Part shown: one piece after another, positions 12,403-21,439 of the stretch
How positions within the stretch are numbered: position 1 is the first letter of the stretch
Layout of the letters: every line of letters begins with the position of its first letter
The notes under the pieces: generated by a model
Told to the model about the DNA's origin: nothing
Databases searched by the model: none
The model's input: only the letters and a program-made list of their open reading frames with translations
Origin: Phytopseudomonas argentinensis
GTDB lineage: Bacteria; Pseudomonadota; Gammaproteobacteria; Pseudomonadales; Pseudomonadaceae
Assembly (NCBI RefSeq): GCF_900113905.1
Contig: NZ_FORC01000002.1
Location: forward strand, 544,772 to 608,771
Length of the DNA stretch: 64,000 bases
Direction of reading: 5' to 3'
Translations under genes and position numbers: made by a program

Positions 12403-12431
12403 CCACCGCCCTCGACCAGGGTGGTGGTTTT
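12403..12431 (+). terminator. Rho-independent terminator-like hairpin after the receptor
   Basis: A ten-base-pair stem (CCACCGCCCT with AGGGTGGTGG, one G-U pair) closes a five-base loop and is followed by four T residues. It lies 16 bases after the receptor stop and 21 bases before the methyltransferase start. That leaves almost no room for a separate promoter downstream, so it probably acts as a partial terminator. Confidence 0.6.
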
Positions 12432-12452
12432 GCATGGAAACGGACTGACCCG

Positions 12453-13958
12453 ATGGCTGCCGATTACATCACCGACGTTGCCTACCCGCACTTCTTCCAG
12501 CTTGAGACCACGCCGATCTGGCTGAGCTTCGCCGCGCGCGCGCTGGGGCGCCCGAGCCCGGATCTGCGCCAGCCCTACGTATCCTGCGAACTGGGCTGCG
12601 GTCAGGGCTTCGCCACGCTGCTGCAAGCCGTCGCCAACCCCCAGGGCCACTTCGTCGGCGTGGATTTCAACGCTGCGCACATCGCCCACGCCAGGGCGCT
12701 GGCACAAGCGGCCGGTGTAACCAACGTGGAATTCGCCGAGGACAGCTTCCAGGGCGTGCTCGAGCAGGCCGAGGCGCCGCCGCGTTACGACTTCATCATC
12801 CTGCACGGCATCTACTCCTGGGTATCGACGACGGATCAGCAGCGCCTGCGGCAGTTCGTCGAGCGCCAGCTCAAGCCCGGCGGCATCGTCTTCGTCGGCT
12901 ACATGGCCCAGCCGGGGCTGGACTTCTTCGCGGCGCCGCGGCGTTTCGTCCAGCAGTACGCGCAGACCCTGTCAGGCAATTCGGCCCAGCGTGTGGTCGA
13001 GGCGCTGCGGGCGCTGCAGCGCCTGGCCGCAAGTGGGGCAGGGCTGTTCGCCCATGACCGCCAAGTGGCGACCTATGTGCAGCGCTGCCTGCAGGACGAC
13101 CCTCACTACCTTGCCCATGAGTTGCTCAACGAGCACTGGCACACCTTGCCGGTCGCCGATGTGATGGCCGCATTCGAAGCCTGTGGCACTTGCTACATGG
13201 GCAGCGCCAGCCTGATGGACAACATCGACGATCTGTCCCTGCCTACCAACGTGACCGAGCAGCTGGCTGGCCTGCAGGGCAGTGCGCTGCGGGAGACGTT
13301 CAAGGATCTTGCCCGTAACCAGACCCAGCGCCGGGATCTCTACCAGCGCGATACGCGGGAACTGGATGAGTATGCCCACAAGGCGGCGCTGTGCGATCAG
13401 GTGGTGGCCGCGTTGCCAGGTGCGCCGACCCAGGGCTGCGTGACGTTCGATACGCGCATTGGCGCGGTCGAAGGGGCCGAAAGCCTGTTTTCGCCGATCC
13501 TGCAGGCACTGGCGCAGCGGCCGCAGAGTTTTCCCAGCCTGTTGCGGCTGCCGGCGCTGGCCGGGCAGGCCGGCAGCATCAGCCCGGCGCTGCAGGCGTT
13601 GGCCGCGGCAGGTCATGTACACCCGCTACTGCCCGGGCAGGTCAATGTGGCCGCTTGTCAGGCCTTCAACCGGGTGATCTGCGAGCGTGTACTGGCAGGC
13701 GCCCGCTATTCCCATCTGGCGGCACCGAGCCTGGGATCGGGGGTGGCAGCGAGTTTCGTCGAGATGGCCGCCGCCCGCGTGCTGCTCGACCATCCGACGC
13801 TGCGTGGCGCGCCGCTGGGCCAGACCGTGGATGCCTTGCTGCGCAAGGTCGGCTGGCAACCGCTGGACGAGCCGGCCGACTCGCTGCAGGCCCAGTTGGA
13901 ACGCTTCGAGCGTGACACCTTGCCGATCTGGCAGCGGCTTGGGGTGGTCGGCTCATGA
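12453..13958 (+). CDS. SAM-dependent methyltransferase with regulatory-type C-terminal domain
   Basis: A 501-residue class I methyltransferase. Motif I is SCELGCGQGFATLL near residue 45, followed by HFVGVDFN (motif II acidic residue) and FIILHGIYSWV (post-II). The large remainder resembles the methyltransferase regulatory domain family (PF10119 type), which often accompanies such N-termini, and has no other recognisable catalytic site. There is no signal peptide, so it acts in the cytoplasm. It overlaps the esterase gene by four bases (ATGA). It therefore belongs to the same transcript as siderophore processing, yet methylation is not a known step in ferric enterobactin use. Substrate unknown. 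Confidence 0.85.
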   Translation: MAADYITDVAYPHFFQLETTPIWLSFAARALGRPSPDLRQPYVSCELGCGQGFATLLQAVANPQGHFVGVDFNAAHIAHARALAQAAGVTNVEFAEDSFQGVLEQAEAPPRYDFIILHGIYSWVSTTDQQRLRQFVERQLKPGGIVFVGYMAQPGLDFFAAPRRFVQQYAQTLSGNSAQRVVEALRALQRLAASGAGLFAHDRQVATYVQRCLQDDPHYLAHELLNEHWHTLPVADVMAAFEACGTCYMGSASLMDNIDDLSLPTNVTEQLAGLQGSALRETFKDLARNQTQRRDLYQRDTRELDEYAHKAALCDQVVAALPGAPTQGCVTFDTRIGAVEGAESLFSPILQALAQRPQSFPSLLRLPALAGQAGSISPALQALAAAGHVHPLLPGQVNVAACQAFNRVICERVLAGARYSHLAAPSLGSGVAASFVEMAAARVLLDHPTLRGAPLGQTVDALLRKVGWQPLDEPADSLQAQLERFERDTLPIWQRLGVVGS

Positions 13959-14911
13959 ACCGGTGGCTGAGCACTCTCCTCGTGCTGCTGACCCTCAGCG
14001 GGGCCGCCGTGGCCAAGCCTGATCTGTCCCAGCCACTGGGCCCGACCCTGGCCGATCGCGGTTCGCCGCATTACCGTTTCAGCCGACAGGAACTCGCCTC
14101 GGTCGACGGCCAGCGCCACTACCGTGTCTGGATCGCCATTCCCGAGCAGCCCGCGCCCCGGGCAGGTTATCCGGTGCTGTACCTGCTCGATGGCAACGCT
14201 GCCCTGGGCGCTTTGCAGGACGCGCAACTGGCCGATCTCGCCAGGCGCGGGCCGCCGGTGCTGGTGTTTATCGGCTACGCCACCGACCTGCGCTTCGATG
14301 CGACGGCGCGCGCCTATGACTACACGCCGCCGCTGCCAGGCGGCGAGCCGGTGATCGATGACATCGCCCGGCAGCGGCGTGGCGGCGGGGCGGATGTGTT
14401 TCTCGACCTGATCGAACAGCGCATCAAGCCCCTGGTGCAGGCCCAGGCGCCCATCGACCGGCAGCGTCAGAGCCTGTGGGGGCATTCCTACGGCGGTCTT
14501 CTGACCCTGCACGCGCTGTTCACCCGGCCGGCAAGCTTCCAGCGCTATATCGCCGCCGATCCGTCGTTGTGGTGGCAGGGCGGGTTCATCCTCCAGGAGG
14601 CCCAGGCTTTCACCGCCAACCCGCGACCCTTCGACCTGACGCTGCTTACCGGTGGTGCGGTGCGCGAACGCCCGCCAGCTGGCAACGACGCGGACCCGCA
14701 GGTGCGTGCCCGCCGTGAAGCCGTCGCAGCACTACCGGCCAATGCCGCCGAGCAGTTGGCCGAACAGCTGGCAGTTAGCGGGCACGGCCCGGTTCGTTAT
14801 CGACGTTATCCCGATCTGAGCCACGGGCCGATGTTGCCGGCCTCGCTGGGCCCGGCGCTCCGCCTGAGCGCCGGGGATGACGGCGGCATTGCCCGGTGGG
14901 TACCGCATTGA
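13955..14911 (+). CDS. Periplasmic siderophore esterase, PfeE/IroE-like alpha/beta hydrolase
   Basis: A 318-residue alpha/beta hydrolase of the Fes/IroE esterase family. The N-terminal signal peptide (about residues 1-20) points to the periplasm, as for Pseudomonas PfeE, which hydrolyses ferric enterobactin after import. The nucleophile elbow GHSYGG places the catalytic Ser at 178, and His290 in DLSHGPM is the probable catalytic His. VLYLLDGN early in the protein is typical of the family. It overlaps the methyltransferase stop by four bases. In PAO1 the esterase lies beside pfeA, not pirA, so its place here is a rearrangement worth noting. The exact substrate is inferred from context. Confidence 0.85.
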   Translation: MNRWLSTLLVLLTLSGAAVAKPDLSQPLGPTLADRGSPHYRFSRQELASVDGQRHYRVWIAIPEQPAPRAGYPVLYLLDGNAALGALQDAQLADLARRGPPVLVFIGYATDLRFDATARAYDYTPPLPGGEPVIDDIARQRRGGGADVFLDLIEQRIKPLVQAQAPIDRQRQSLWGHSYGGLLTLHALFTRPASFQRYIAADPSLWWQGGFILQEAQAFTANPRPFDLTLLTGGAVRERPPAGNDADPQVRARREAVAALPANAAEQLAEQLAVSGHGPVRYRRYPDLSHGPMLPASLGPALRLSAGDDGGIARWVPH

Positions 14912-14921
14912 GTTACCAGGG

Positions 14922-14950
14922 ATTTACATATGTAAATGACAATCTTGCGC
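14922..14950. promoter_or_regulatory. Palindrome with overlapping Fur-like sequence upstream of the ABC importer
   Basis: Positions 14922-14937 form a perfect 16-base palindrome, ATTTACATATGTAAAT. Overlapping it, 14932-14950 matches 12 of 19 Fur consensus positions. The site is in the 121-base gap before the importer genes and suggests that they have their own iron-regulated promoter. The palindrome may equally be bound by another regulator. Confidence 0.45.
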
Positions 14951-15032
14951 ATTTGTGCGGCAGTATTGCCGTTGCCGCGCCACGGTCGTCGGAGGCCGTG
15001 GCACGTATTACCGTTGAAGAAAGGATATGTTG

Positions 15033-15956
15033 ATGATCGCTCGCCTGTCTCGATGCTCCCGCCTGCTGGCGCTCTCCGGCCTGTTCGCACTGCTGCCCCT
15101 GGGCGGTGCCCTGGCCGAGTCGCGCAGCCTGGATACCGCTTATGGCGAGGTCAAGCTGGCGGGCACGCCGCAGCGTGTGGTGACCCTGAGCGAGAACGCG
15201 CTGGACGTGGCCCTGGCGGTTGGCGTCAAGCCCCTGGGCAGCGTCGCCACCCGCGGCGGCAGCGACGTGTCGGCGTACCTGAAGGACAAGGCGGGCGATA
15301 TCAGGATCGTCGGCACCGCGCGGGAAACCAACCTGGAATCGGTATTCGCCCTGCAGCCGGATCTGATCCTGGCCGCGCCGGAGCTGACCAGGGACCAGTA
15401 CCAGAAACTCAGCCTGATCGCGCCGACCCTGGTGCCAAAGGGCAATTCCTTTGACGACTGGCGCCACAACGTCGAGTTCTATGGCCAGGCGCTTGGCAAG
15501 CAGCAGGAAGCCGAGGCCGCCATCGCGGCGGTCGATGCACGTATTGAAGGCCTCAAGGGCAAGATCGAGCCAGGCCAGGTGGCCTCCGTGGTGCGCTGGA
15601 GCCCGCAAGGGCCGGGCGTGATGTCCCAGCACCTGTTCGTCGGTCAGCTGCTGGGCCAGCTAGGCTTTGCGGGAACGGCCATGGCCGCCGAGCTGACCAA
15701 GAAACCCCATAGCGATGCCCTGAGCCTGGAGAACCTGTCGCGTATCGACGGCGACTGGTTGTTTCTCGCCACCCTCAACGCCGACGGCGACAAGGCGCTG
15801 GAGCAGGCCCGCCAGCAGCCGGCGTTCGCGCGCCTGAAGGCGGTCAGCAGTGGCCGTGTGCAGAGCGTCGACGGGCAGATCTGGAGCAGCGGTGCCGGGC
15901 CGCTCGCCGCCCAGGTGATTCTCGATGACGTGGAGAAGGCCGTCACCTCGCAATGA
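15033..15956 (+). CDS. Iron-siderophore ABC transporter substrate-binding protein, FepB/FecB-like
   Basis: A 307-residue periplasmic binding protein of the helical-backbone metal-chelate class. A signal peptide ends near GGALAES. The pattern RVVTLSENALDVALAVGVKPLGSVA, LESVFALQPDLILAAPE and WLFLATLN is characteristic of siderophore-binding proteins. AAGGA lies seven bases before the ATG at 15033; an upstream ATG at 15027 is too close to that site. The stop overlaps the first permease start (ATGA). The companions are two permeases and a FepC-like ATPase, so it should collect a ferric siderophore delivered through the PirA-type receptor, or its esterase product. Ligand specificity is inferred only. 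Confidence 0.88.
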   Translation: MIARLSRCSRLLALSGLFALLPLGGALAESRSLDTAYGEVKLAGTPQRVVTLSENALDVALAVGVKPLGSVATRGGSDVSAYLKDKAGDIRIVGTARETNLESVFALQPDLILAAPELTRDQYQKLSLIAPTLVPKGNSFDDWRHNVEFYGQALGKQQEAEAAIAAVDARIEGLKGKIEPGQVASVVRWSPQGPGVMSQHLFVGQLLGQLGFAGTAMAAELTKKPHSDALSLENLSRIDGDWLFLATLNADGDKALEQARQQPAFARLKAVSSGRVQSVDGQIWSSGAGPLAAQVILDDVEKAVTSQ

Positions 15957-16966
15957 GCAAGGCTGCAAAACAGGCTCGTCTGCCCCTGGCCAGTGCGCTG
16001 CTGTGGGTGAGCGCCGCGCTGGCGTTGCTGTGCATCGCTAGCCTGCTGATCGGCGCAGGGGAGGTGGGCATCCTGCGCAGCCTGTCGGCGCTGGTTGGCG
16101 CCACGGACGACGAAGCGCGTTTCGTGCTGGTCGAGCTGCGCCTGCCGCGCACCCTGCTCGGCGTGCTGGTCGGCGTGGCGCTGGGCGCGGCGGGCGTGGT
16201 GCTGCAGTCGGCCACTCGCAACCCGCTGGCCGAGCCCGGTCTGCTGGGTGTCAGCGCAGGTGCCTCGTTCGCCGTGGTGCTGGCGATCAGCCTGGGCGCC
16301 AGTGCGGCCACCCTGAACCTCGGTGTGGCCGTCGGCGGCGCCATGGTCGGCTGTTTGCTGGTCTTGCTGGTCACCCAGGTACGCGGCGTCGGCGACGACC
16401 CTGTGCGTCTGGTGCTGGCCGGTGCCGCGTTCTCGGGCATCCTCACCGCGATCAGCACGCTGATCCTGCTGCACGACCAGCGCAGCTCCGACGAAATCCG
16501 CTTCTGGATCATCGGCGCCCTGGCCGGTCGCCCCCAGGACGTGCTGACCTGGAGCGCCCCAGGGCTGCTCCTGGGCTTACTGCTGCTGACGCCGTTGATT
16601 CGTCCGCTGGCGGCCCTGGCGCTCGGCGAGAAGATGGCCACCGGGCTTGGCCATCATCCCGGCCTGACCCGTCTGGGCGCCTTGCTCGGCGTCGCCGTGC
16701 TGGTCGGCACCGCGACGGCAGCTGCCGGGCCCATGGCCTTCGTCGGCCTGGTGGTGCCCTTCGTGGCGCGCCGCCTGGTGGGGCCGGACATCCGCCGCAC
16801 CATCGGTCTGTCGCTGCTGCTCGGGCCGATCATCGTGCTGTTCGCCGACATCCTCTCGCGCCTGCTGGTCAGCCCCTACGAACTGCCGATCGGCGTGGTG
16901 ACCGCGCTGATCGGCGCGCCGGTGCTGATCGCAGTGGTGCGCAGCCACCGGTTGCCGACCTTATGA
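15953..16966 (+). CDS. FecCD-family siderophore permease, FepD-like
   Basis: A 337-residue inner-membrane permease with about nine or ten hydrophobic helices. It carries the family signatures LRLPRTLLGVLVGVALGAAGVVLQ, RNPLAEPGLLGVSAGA and the C-terminal GPMAFVGLVVPFVARRLVG, the cytoplasmic coupling region that meets the ATPase. It pairs with the next gene to form a heterodimeric channel. Four-base ATGA overlaps at both ends show tight co-translation. FepD is the likelier partner name because the other permease resembles FepG in position. Confidence 0.88.
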   Translation: MSKAAKQARLPLASALLWVSAALALLCIASLLIGAGEVGILRSLSALVGATDDEARFVLVELRLPRTLLGVLVGVALGAAGVVLQSATRNPLAEPGLLGVSAGASFAVVLAISLGASAATLNLGVAVGGAMVGCLLVLLVTQVRGVGDDPVRLVLAGAAFSGILTAISTLILLHDQRSSDEIRFWIIGALAGRPQDVLTWSAPGLLLGLLLLTPLIRPLAALALGEKMATGLGHHPGLTRLGALLGVAVLVGTATAAAGPMAFVGLVVPFVARRLVGPDIRRTIGLSLLLGPIIVLFADILSRLLVSPYELPIGVVTALIGAPVLIAVVRSHRLPTL

Positions 16967-18021
16967 AGGCATCGTCTTCAGTCAAGGCGCCCAGTGGCTA
17001 CTGGTTGCTGGCCCTCGGCTCGCTGCGCGTACTGCTCAACCGCCGCGGCGTGTTCGCCGCGTTGGGCCTTGCCCTGGCCATCGTGATCACCAGCGCTGTC
17101 AGCCTGGCCTCCGGCGCCGCCGGTCTGTCGCCGTGGAAGGCCCTTGCTGCTGCCTTTGGTCAGGGCGAGCCGATGCACGTATTTCTGGTACAGGAGCTGC
17201 GCCTGCAGCGCCTGGTCGCCGGCCTGCTCACCGGCGCGGCATTCGGCATCGGTGGCTGCCTGTTGCAAACCTTGGCGCGCAACCGCCTGGCCACCCCAGG
17301 GGTGATCGGCATCGATGACGGCGCCACGGCCTTTGCGGTGGCGTCCATCGTCGCCGTGCCGACCACCCTGGCGCCTTCCGCCCTGGCGCTTACCGGCGCC
17401 ACCACGGCCGCGGTACTGGCCTTCGGTTTGAGTGCTGGGGCCGGGGCGCGGGGCTATCGCTTCATCGTGGTGGGTATTGCCGTGGGCGCGGTGTTCGGCG
17501 CGCTGACCAACCTGATGCTGGCGCGCGCCGATATCGACGCCGCCAATGTCGCCTATCCCTGGACGGTCGGCAGCCTCAATGCGCGGCCCGCCCAGGCCGT
17601 GTGGCTGTTGGCTATCGGCCTGCTGTTGTGCCTGCCGCTGGTCAAGTACCTGGCCCAGCGCCTGGAACTGATGCGCTTTTCCGACAGCGTGGCAGTGGGC
17701 CTGGGCGTACGCCTGAGGGCCATGCGCCTGCTGACGCTGATCACCACGGTGCTGCTCACCGCGCTGGCGGTCGCCGTGGCCGGCCCGGTTGGGCTGGTGG
17801 CACTCGCGGCGCCGGAGATGGCCCGCTACCTGAGTGGCCACCGCGGCGTGCCGGTGCTCTGTTCGGCGCTGGCCGGTGCGCTGTTGATGACCGTGGCCGA
17901 CTGGGTGGGGCGCACCTGGCTGGCGCCCATCGAAATTCCCGTCGGGGTGATCACCGCCGTGGTGGGCGGGCCCTATCTGCTGTGGATCCTGTTGCGCCAG
18001 CCGTCGCGCAAACTGACATGA
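16963..18021 (+). CDS. FecCD-family siderophore permease, FepG-like
   Basis: A 352-residue second permease subunit. LRLQRLVAGLLTGAAFGIGGCLLQTLARNRLATPGVIGIDDGA and GPVGLVALAAPEMARYLSG are the expected FecCD signatures, and the C-terminus ends in a helix with IPVGVITAVVGGPYLLWIL. It begins inside the end of the previous gene (ATGA) and lies 38 bases before the ATPase. The unusual GIDDGA where many relatives have GINSGA is within family variation. Confidence 0.88.
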   Translation: MKASSSVKAPSGYWLLALGSLRVLLNRRGVFAALGLALAIVITSAVSLASGAAGLSPWKALAAAFGQGEPMHVFLVQELRLQRLVAGLLTGAAFGIGGCLLQTLARNRLATPGVIGIDDGATAFAVASIVAVPTTLAPSALALTGATTAAVLAFGLSAGAGARGYRFIVVGIAVGAVFGALTNLMLARADIDAANVAYPWTVGSLNARPAQAVWLLAIGLLLCLPLVKYLAQRLELMRFSDSVAVGLGVRLRAMRLLTLITTVLLTALAVAVAGPVGLVALAAPEMARYLSGHRGVPVLCSALAGALLMTVADWVGRTWLAPIEIPVGVITAVVGGPYLLWILLRQPSRKLT

Positions 18022-18059
18022 AAGGCCGTACCAATCGTGGCCGCTGTGGAGCTGAACCC

Positions 18060-18878
18060 ATGACCACCTCCAACCTGTTCGCCACCAGGCCCGAGGCCGA
18101 GGTCACCCTGCAGGCCGAGCGCCTGAGCCTGGGTTACCCGCAGGCGGCGATCATCGAAGCACTGTCCCTGCGCATTCCGCCGGGGCAGGTCACGGCCATC
18201 GTCGGCCCCAATGGCTGCGGCAAGTCGACCCTGCTGGCCGGGCTGTCACGCCTGCACAAGCCCACGGCCGGCGCGGTGCTGCTCAACGGCAAGGCTATCG
18301 GCAGCCTGCCGTCCAAACAGGTCGCCCGGCAACTGGCGCTGCTGCCCCAGGACGCCTCCGCGCCGGACGGCCTGACCGTCTCCGAACTGATCCGCTTCGG
18401 CCGCCAGCCGCACCAGAGCCTGCTGCGCCAGTGGTCGACCGAGGACCAGGCGATCGTCGAGGAAGCACTGCGCGTGGCCGACCTGCAGGCCCTGGCCGAG
18501 CGCCCGCTGGAGTCGATGTCCGGCGGCCAGCGCCAGCGCGCCTGGATCGCCATGGCGGTGGCCCAGCAGACGCCGTTGCTGCTGCTCGACGAGCCCACCT
18601 CGGCGCTGGACCTTGGCCACCAGATCGAGGTCTTCGAGCTGATTCGCGATCTGGCCGCGGCCGGCAAGACCGTGGTCATGGTGGTGCACGACCTGTCCAG
18701 CGCCTGCCGCTATGCCGATCATCTGGTGGCGATGAAGGCCGGGCGCATCGTCGTCGAGGGCGCGCCAGCCGATGTCGTCACCCCCGAGCTGGTCGAACAA
18801 CTGTACGAGGTGCGCTGCACCCTGATGCGCGACCCGCTCAGCGGTACGCCAATCATCGCTGGCATCAGTCGGCGTTAG
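18060..18878 (+). CDS. Siderophore ABC transporter ATP-binding protein, FepC-like
   Basis: A 272-residue ATPase that energises the importer. Walker A is GPNGCGKST, the signature is MSGGQRQRAWIAMA and Walker B LLLLDEPTSALDLGHQ, with the switch His in MVVHDLSSACRYADH. The C-terminal RDPLSGTPIIAGI closely resembles the FepC ending. The ATG at 18060 has GGAG about nine bases upstream, and the longer frame overlaps the permease without family similarity. It closes the siderophore locus. The 195 bases to cysM contain no clear terminator. Confidence 0.9.
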   Translation: MTTSNLFATRPEAEVTLQAERLSLGYPQAAIIEALSLRIPPGQVTAIVGPNGCGKSTLLAGLSRLHKPTAGAVLLNGKAIGSLPSKQVARQLALLPQDASAPDGLTVSELIRFGRQPHQSLLRQWSTEDQAIVEEALRVADLQALAERPLESMSGGQRQRAWIAMAVAQQTPLLLLDEPTSALDLGHQIEVFELIRDLAAAGKTVVMVVHDLSSACRYADHLVAMKAGRIVVEGAPADVVTPELVEQLYEVRCTLMRDPLSGTPIIAGISRR

Positions 18879-19073
18879 ATGAATCGGTTATCAGCTTAGA
18901 TCGCCTGGTTCGCCGACACCCGGCCACTAGCCGGCAAGGCCGCCAGCGGCGGGCTCGGGCGCGATCGGGGCGTCATGCCCGTTCCCGTTGGCGCGCGTAG
19001 CGGGGAGTAGGGGTTGCATCGATTTGCCGGTATCATGGCCGCCCCCTGCAGCCGTCTGGACCCGATCGACGCC

Positions 19074-19979
19074 ATGACCCAGCAATACCCCACGATCGCC
19101 GAATGCGTCGGCAACACGCCGCTGGTTCGCCTGCAACGCCTGCCCGGCACCACCAGCAACACCCTGCTGGTCAAGCTCGAAGGCAACAATCCGGCCGGCT
19201 CGGTGAAGGATCGCCCGGCGCTGTCGATGATCGCCCGTGCCGAGCTGCGCGGTGACATCCAGCCTGGCGACACGCTGATCGAAGCCACCTCCGGCAACAC
19301 CGGCATCGCCCTGGCCATGGCCGCGGCGATCAAGGGTTACCAGATGATCCTGATCATGCCGGACAACTCCAGCGCCGAGCGCAAGGCGGCGATGACCGCC
19401 TATGGCGCCGAGCTGATACTGGTCAGCAAGGAAGAGGGCATGGAAGGCGCCCGCGACCTGGCGCTGGCCATGCAGGCCGAGGGCCGCGGCAAGGTGCTCG
19501 ATCAGTTCGCCAATGGCGATAACCCGGTCGCCCACTACACCAGTACCGGCCCGGAAATCTGGCGCCAGACCGGCGGGCAGATCACCCACTTCATCAGCTC
19601 CATGGGCACCACCGGCACCATCATGGGCGTGTCGCGTTACCTCAAGGAGCAGAACCCGGCCGTGCAGATCGTCGGCCTGCAGCCAATGGAAGGAGCGGCC
19701 ATTCCGGGCATCCGCCGCTGGCCGCAGGAATACCTGCCGAAGATTTTCGAATCCGAGCGGGTCGACCGCATCGTCGACATGGGCCAGGCCGAGGCTGAGG
19801 ATGTGATGCGCCGTATGGCCCGGGAAGAGGGCATCTTCTGTGGCGTGTCGTCCGGTGGCGCGGTGGCGGCCATGCTGCGCCTGTCCCGGGAACTGGAAAA
19901 CGCCGTGCTGGTCGCCATCATCTGCGATCGCGGCGACCGCTACCTGTCCACCGGCGTGTACGACGCCGTCGCGCGCTGA
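19074..19979 (+). CDS. cysM: Cysteine synthase B (O-acetylserine sulfhydrylase)
   Basis: A 301-residue PLP enzyme that makes cysteine from O-acetylserine and sulfide or thiosulfate. Lys45 in [11 protein letters not shown] forms the Schiff base, [13 protein letters not shown] binds the substrate carboxylate, and [11 protein letters not shown] binds the PLP phosphate. The GVSSGGAV near the C-terminus contacts the pyridine ring. [17 protein letters not shown] is the family N-terminus, so the 20-residue upstream extension was left out. The stop overlaps rlmD (TGATG). The neighbourhood cysM-rlmD-relA-mazG is conserved in Pseudomonas. Confidence 0.95.
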   Translation: MTQQYPTIAECVGNTPLVRLQRLPGTTSNTLLVKLEGNNPAGSVKDRPALSMIARAELRGDIQPGDTLIEATSGNTGIALAMAAAIKGYQMILIMPDNSSAERKAAMTAYGAELILVSKEEGMEGARDLALAMQAEGRGKVLDQFANGDNPVAHYTSTGPEIWRQTGGQITHFISSMGTTGTIMGVSRYLKEQNPAVQIVGLQPMEGAAIPGIRRWPQEYLPKIFESERVDRIVDMGQAEAEDVMRRMAREEGIFCGVSSGGAVAAMLRLSRELENAVLVAIICDRGDRYLSTGVYDAVAR

Positions 19980-21328
19980 TGGCCCGCAAGAACGGCGGCC
20001 TGCGCTTTCAGCCCAGCGGTGGCACCCGTGCCGCCCAGGTGCCGGTGGGCAAGAAACAGCGCCTGACGATCGAGCGCCTGGCCAACGATGGCCGGGGCAT
20101 CGCCTTTATCGACGGGCGTACCTGGTTCGTCAGCGGTGCGCTGCCGGGTGAAGAGGTCGAGGCCCGGGTACTGGATGCGCGCAGCAAGGTGGTAGAGGCG
20201 CGCACCGAACGGGTGTTCCAGGCCAGCCCCGAACGTCGCCCTGAGCCCTGCGTGCATGCGCGCATCTGTGGTGGCTGCAGCGTGCAGCATATTCCCCATG
20301 CCGAGCAGCTGGCACTCAAGCAGCGCATGCTCGCCGAACAGCTCGAGCGCCTTGGCGGCCTGCAGCCCGAAAGCTGGGCCGAGCCGCTGACCAGCCAGGA
20401 ATTCGCCTACCGTCGCCGCGCCCGTATTGCGGTGCGCTGGGATGCGCGCAACAAGCGCCTGGAGGTCGGCTTTCGCGCCGCGGCCAGCCAGGACATCGTC
20501 GCCATCAGCGAGTGCCCGGTGCTGGTCGAGCCGCTGCAGCCGATCCTGCGCGCACTGCCGGCGCTGCTCGGCGGTTTGCAGGCGCCGCGCGCCATTGGTC
20601 ACGTGGAGCTGTTCCAGGGCACGGCCAGTGCCATCCTTGTCCGCCATACCGAGCCCCTCAGTGAAGTGGACCTGGCCCGCTTGCAGGCGTTCTGCTCGGT
20701 CCATGACGCCCAGTTGTGGCTGCAGGGCGAGGGCGCGCCGCAACCGCTGGATGCCAGCCAGGTGCTGGGCTATTGCCTTGATGAGTGGGATCTGCAGTTG
20801 GCCTACCGACCAGGCGACTTCGTGCAGGTCAACGCGGCGGTCAACGCCGCCATGGTGGCCCAGGCCTTGCAGTGGCTGGCACCGCGTGAACACGAGCGGG
20901 TGTTGGATCTGTTCTGCGGGCTGGGCAATTTCGCTCTGCCGCTGGCCCAGCGCGCCCGCGAGGTGATCGCCGTGGAAGGCGTGCAGGCCATGGTCGAGGG
21001 GGCGGCGGACAATGCCCGCAGCAACGGCCTGGCCAATGCGCACTTTTACCAGGCCGATCTGTCCAACCCGCTGGCCGAGGCCGGCTGGGCGGCGGGCGGT
21101 TTCGACGCCATCGTGCTCGACCCGCCGCGTGACGGCGCGCTGCAGGTGGTCAGGCAGATGGCCAGTCTTGGTGCCAGGCGGCTGGTTTACGTTTCCTGTA
21201 ATCCAACGACCCTGGCGCGCGACAGTGGCGAATTGTTGCAACAGGGTTATCGCTTGAAGAAAGCCGGTATTCTCGACATGTTTCCGCAAACGGCGCATGT
21301 CGAGGCGATGGCGCTGTTCGAGCGCTAA
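19979..21328 (+). CDS. rlmD: 23S rRNA (uracil-1939-C5)-methyltransferase
   Basis: A 449-residue enzyme that makes m5U1939. An N-terminal TRAM domain (about residues 25-80) is followed by a 4Fe-4S cluster site with Cys91, Cys97, Cys100 and Cys179. SAM binds at [15 protein letters not shown], and [10 protein letters not shown] and the catalytic-nucleophile motif [12 protein letters not shown] complete the active site. Length is normal for the family. Its ATG overlaps the cysM stop, so the two are probably co-translated. Confidence 0.95.
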   Translation: MARKNGGLRFQPSGGTRAAQVPVGKKQRLTIERLANDGRGIAFIDGRTWFVSGALPGEEVEARVLDARSKVVEARTERVFQASPERRPEPCVHARICGGCSVQHIPHAEQLALKQRMLAEQLERLGGLQPESWAEPLTSQEFAYRRRARIAVRWDARNKRLEVGFRAAASQDIVAISECPVLVEPLQPILRALPALLGGLQAPRAIGHVELFQGTASAILVRHTEPLSEVDLARLQAFCSVHDAQLWLQGEGAPQPLDASQVLGYCLDEWDLQLAYRPGDFVQVNAAVNAAMVAQALQWLAPREHERVLDLFCGLGNFALPLAQRAREVIAVEGVQAMVEGAADNARSNGLANAHFYQADLSNPLAEAGWAAGGFDAIVLDPPRDGALQVVRQMASLGARRLVYVSCNPTTLARDSGELLQQGYRLKKAGILDMFPQTAHVEAMALFER

Positions 21329-21439
21329 GCTGTCAGTAATGCAGTGGCGCACAGGATTTGCGCCGATTGGTCAACCGACCGGCTCGCAGAAGCCCGGCGA
21401 CATTCAGCGGGGCGTGCCCCGTGATAGGGAAGGTAATAG

